Notes under the pieces: generated by a model
What the model saw: the letters and a program-made list of their open reading frames with translations, nothing else
Databases searched by the model: none
Told to the model about the DNA's origin: nothing
Position numbers and translations under genes: made by a program
DNA from: an uncultured Acidaminococcus sp.
Lineage (GTDB): Bacteria > Bacillota > Negativicutes > Acidaminococcales > Acidaminococcaceae
DNA: 52,724 nt
NCBI GenBank assembly: GCA_900538365.1
Contig: UPXT01000010.1
Location: 1-52,724, forward strand
Reading direction: 5' to 3'
Part shown: positions 50,769-52,724 of the stretch, piece by piece
How positions within the stretch are numbered: the stretch's first letter is position 1
Layout: each line of letters opens with the position of its first letter

Positions 50769-51292
50769 AGGGATTCCTCCTTGGCATCTATAATTGACGC
50801 ATCGATGATGCGGGGAATGTGACCCGTGGCGGGCCAGAAACGGTTGATAAGGTCCTTTGCGGATATCTTGAGGGACTTATCATTGCGGCAGGGATGGAAG
50901 ATCAGGTCCTCTTTCGATAAGAGGGTACGGGAAATGAGAAGCGTCACGGCTTGTCCTGTGTCAAAAAGCAGGCCTAAGGCCGATACAGCCCCTTTTTTAC
51001 AGCAAAGGAGATGGGAAAGGTCTTCTTTATCCCCAAAGGTAAGATGGCCCGACCCAAGTGTTTCCTGAAGGGCTTTTCCTACAAAGGATTCTCCTTCAGC
51101 AAGGAGGAGCAGGAAGAATTGTTTCTTCTTGGGAGCTGTCAAAAAAAGGTTCTTTACTGCCGCGGCTTTCATGGTTTTCGTAAGGACAAGGCCTTCGTCA
51201 AGGGTCATGATGGGCGGATGGGGGAAAACCTCATAGGGAATCTTTAGTTTTTTGAGGGCCCCATAGATCTGTATTTCCTCATTGGTCAGCAT
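50765..51292 (-). CDS. YbaK/ProX-type aminoacyl-tRNA deacylase
   Basis: The protein has 175 residues. It resembles the prolyl-tRNA-deacylase (ProX) family, related to the INS editing domain, with YEVFPHPPIMTLDEG (about 20-34), KAAAVKNLFL and KEDLIFHPCRNDKSL near the C-terminus. It would clear Ala or Cys from mischarged tRNA-Pro. The frame runs 82 codons further upstream inside iscS, but the family N-terminus is at the ATG of 51292, overlapping the iscS stop by 14 bases. The Shine-Dalgarno is weak, so translation is probably coupled. Confidence 0.85.
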   Translation of the reverse strand: MLTNEEIQIYGALKKLKIPYEVFPHPPIMTLDEGLVLTKTMKAAAVKNLFLTAPKKKQFFLLLLAEGESFVGKALQETLGSGHLTFGDKEDLSHLLCCKKGAVSALGLLFDTGQAVTLLISRTLLSKEDLIFHPCRNDKSLKISAKDLINRFWPATGHIPRIIDASIIDAKEESL

Positions 51293-52433
51293 GGTGCAGT
51301 TTTCGTAGGGCTGTAACGTGACCGATGACGATTGCCGCAATGGTATCGATGTCTTTTTCGTCAAGGTCCGCGCCAAGACTGAAGCGGATGGACGAGCGGG
51401 CCTGTTTGGCTGAAAGCCCCAAGGCAAGAAGTACATGGGAAGGTTCCGGTGAACCGGACGCACAGGCGGAGCCTGCCGAAACACAGATGCCGTCCATGCC
51501 CAATAGGGGCAGGAGGGCTTCTGATGGGGCGCCGTCAAAGGTCATGTTGAGCGTTCCCGGAAGGCTGGGAGAAAGGGCGCCGTTTTGCCGCACGCCTTTA
51601 AGGACCAGCAGTTTTTCCCGCAGACGTTCTTTGAGGGCCCGGATGCGGGCGCTTTCCACAGTTTTTTCCTGCATGGCTTTTTCAAGGGCTGCGGCCATAC
51701 CGACAATGGCGGGGATATTTTCCGTTCCCGCCCGTTTACCCCGTTCCTGGGCTCCGCCTTCGATGAGGCTTTCAAGCTCGATGCCCCGTCTTGCATATAA
51801 GATTCCGGCGCCTTTGGGTCCATGGAACTTATGGGCCGAAAAAGATGCCATGTCGATGACTCCTTTTGTGAAATCAAGGTCCATATGGGCCGCGCCTTGC
51901 ACGGCATCCGTATGAAAGAGCACGCCATTTTCATGGCACAGGGTTCCTATGGCCTCGATGGGTTGGATGGTACCGATCTCGTTGTTGGCTGCCATAACGC
52001 TGACCAGGGCCGTATCTGGGCGCAGAGCCTTTCTGACACTTTCTGGGCTGACGAATCCATCCTTTGAAATGGGAAGCAGTGTGATTTCAAACCCTTCTTC
52101 CTTGAGGCGCCGCAGACTGTGGAGCACGGCGTGATGCTCCATGACGGTGGAAATGAGATGACGCTTTCCTTTTTGGGCACCGATATGGGCCCCTGTGATC
52201 AGGGCCTGGTTGTCGCTCTCGCTGCCGCCGCCCGTAAAGGTAATTTCCGATGGGTGGACGGATAGGGCGCGGGCTGCCTGTTCGCGGGCCATAATCAGGG
52301 CACGGGCCGCTTCCTGCCCCTTGGGATGCTGACTTGAAGGATTGCCGTAGGCTTCTGTAAGATACGGCATCATCGCCTTAAGGGCTTCGGGATAAAGGGC
52401 GGTGGTTGCCGCTTGATCCAAATAATAGAGCAT
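51279..52433 (-). CDS. iscS: cysteine desulfurase (NifS/IscS family)
   Basis: This is a PLP enzyme of 384 residues. Motifs are YLDQAATT (4-11), the H100 stacking histidine in VMEHHAV, HTDAVQG (D176), the Schiff-base K202 in SAHKFHGPKG and the reactive C324 in GSACASGSPEPSHVL (class I type loop). It releases sulfur from cysteine for Fe-S clusters and tRNA thiolation. The frame is open back to 52652 into insertion-sequence DNA. AAAAAGGAG just before the ATG at 52433 fixes the real start. Position before mnmA suggests a dedicated sulfur donor. Confidence 0.94.
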   Translation of the reverse strand: MLYYLDQAATTALYPEALKAMMPYLTEAYGNPSSQHPKGQEAARALIMAREQAARALSVHPSEITFTGGGSESDNQALITGAHIGAQKGKRHLISTVMEHHAVLHSLRRLKEEGFEITLLPISKDGFVSPESVRKALRPDTALVSVMAANNEIGTIQPIEAIGTLCHENGVLFHTDAVQGAAHMDLDFTKGVIDMASFSAHKFHGPKGAGILYARRGIELESLIEGGAQERGKRAGTENIPAIVGMAAALEKAMQEKTVESARIRALKERLREKLLVLKGVRQNGALSPSLPGTLNMTFDGAPSEALLPLLGMDGICVSAGSACASGSPEPSHVLLALGLSAKQARSSIRFSLGADLDEKDIDTIAAIVIGHVTALRKLHHADQ

Positions 52434-52592
52434 GATGGAACTCCTTTTTTCAGGGGAAAAACTTCCTTGAAAGGGAAGGATCCCGGTTTTTGGTTTCCTT
52501 ATTATACACCAAAGTGGCTGTTCTAGGTACCGTCCCTTTGTCAAAGGATGGACCAAGCGGCAGGAAACCGCCATTTTCCTAGGAAAAATGCT

Positions 52593-52724
52593 ATCCCGAA
52601 TTGCAATAATAAGTTGAACACCCGGCGAACCTTCATGCAGTAAGTGCTGCAAGCATTTCTTCCCTAAAACACTCCTCGGGTGTCTTATAGCCGAGTATTT
52701 TTCTTGGCAGGGTGTTGGCCCAGC
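52593..52724 (-). mobile_element. partial IS30-like insertion sequence end
   Basis: The right end of an insertion element runs off the window. The boundary is taken near TCCCGAATTGCAATAATAAG (from 52593), which resembles the terminal repeat of IS30-family elements. A transposase 3' end lies inside. The exact edge cannot be confirmed without the other end. Confidence 0.6.
52633..52724 (-). CDS. IS30-family transposase, C-terminal fragment (cut by window)
   Basis: About 30 codons at the window edge read WANTLPRKILGYKTPEE and then CFREEMLAALTA before TGA. The pattern of an Arg-Pro-Arg-Lys-like RKILGYKTP close to the C-terminus is characteristic of IS30 transposases, whose gene runs nearly to the element end. 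The N-terminal part lies outside, so its intactness is unknown. Confidence 0.8.
   Translation of the reverse strand, partial: WANTLPRKILGYKTPEECFREEMLAALTA

Overview
The window looks like a chromosomal segment of an anaerobic, amino-acid-fermenting Negativicutes bacterium (diderm Firmicutes), most plausibly an Acidaminococcus-like member of the Acidaminococcaceae. This is an inference from gene content and general sequence character, not a database match. The supporting points are mid-range GC with strong AGGAGG ribosome sites, tRNA-sensing T-box leaders, a BirA-type bioY-bioD-bioA cluster, a citrate transporter, many amino-acid and peptide genes, and a putrescine/spermidine operon. Polyamines are structural in the peptidoglycan of several Negativicutes.

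Layout, left to right. (1) 1-570: the 3' end of a 23S rRNA, a 5S rRNA and a terminator. (2) 570-1250: no convincing gene. (3) 1249-7331: a promoter, a roughly 320-nt highly structured leader ending in an intrinsic terminator, then speA, speE, speB, a carboxy(nor)spermidine synthase and nspC. The terminator after nspC is shared with the convergent ilv genes. (4) 7335-15389, minus strand: two branched-chain amino-acid units, ilvD plus a BASS-family transporter, and ilvC-ilvB-ilvN. Each starts with its own T-box leader and both leaders show an ATC (Ile) specifier. A DUF815 ATPase gene sits between them. (5) 15518-17978: a membrane transporter plus an M20 peptidase. (6) 17977-20153: a MocR/GntR-type regulator that lacks the PLP lysine, divergent from a secreted protein gene. 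(7) 20159-20927: a degenerate group II intron. (8) 20931-24613: a zinc-type ABC importer (znuA divergent from znuC-znuB-zur-nitroreductase) with two matching 17-bp operators. (9) 24664-27250: a LysR regulator and a CitMHS transporter. (10) 27320-29304: a small basic exported protein, a split LysO-type lysine exporter and a membrane protein. (11) 29402-35456: a complete branched-chain amino-acid ABC operon (livJ, a remnant of a second livJ, livH, livM, livG, livF, a CBS-ACT protein and DUF951). (12) 35803-40356: a YfcC-type carrier with an M20 amidohydrolase, and a PepV dipeptidase. (13) 40570-43396, minus strand: the nickel-pincer cofactor genes larE-larB-larC. (14) 43592-46211: bioY-bioD-bioA. 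(15) 46218-48457: an M24 peptidase, a small unknown protein and mntP. (16) 48514-52433, minus strand: a tightly overlapping iscS-proX-mnmA-dinB unit. (17) 52593-52724: the end of an IS30-like insertion sequence.

How the genes work together. The segment is dominated by amino-acid economy: BCAA synthesis under T-box control, BCAA import, lysine export, peptide and acyl-amino-acid hydrolysis next to carriers, and arginine-derived polyamines. Metal handling (zinc uptake with its regulator, manganese export, nickel cofactor assembly) forms a second theme. Sulfur transfer (cysteine desulfurase feeding tRNA 2-thiolation) forms a third.

The most interesting items are: the unidentified structured leader RNA of the polyamine operon; that operon's apparent coding for two routes to spermidine; the MocR protein with Arg in place of the PLP-binding Lys; a candidate 7-3-7 zinc operator flanking znuA/znuC; and a 72-codon internally deleted livJ paralogue that keeps its ribosome site.
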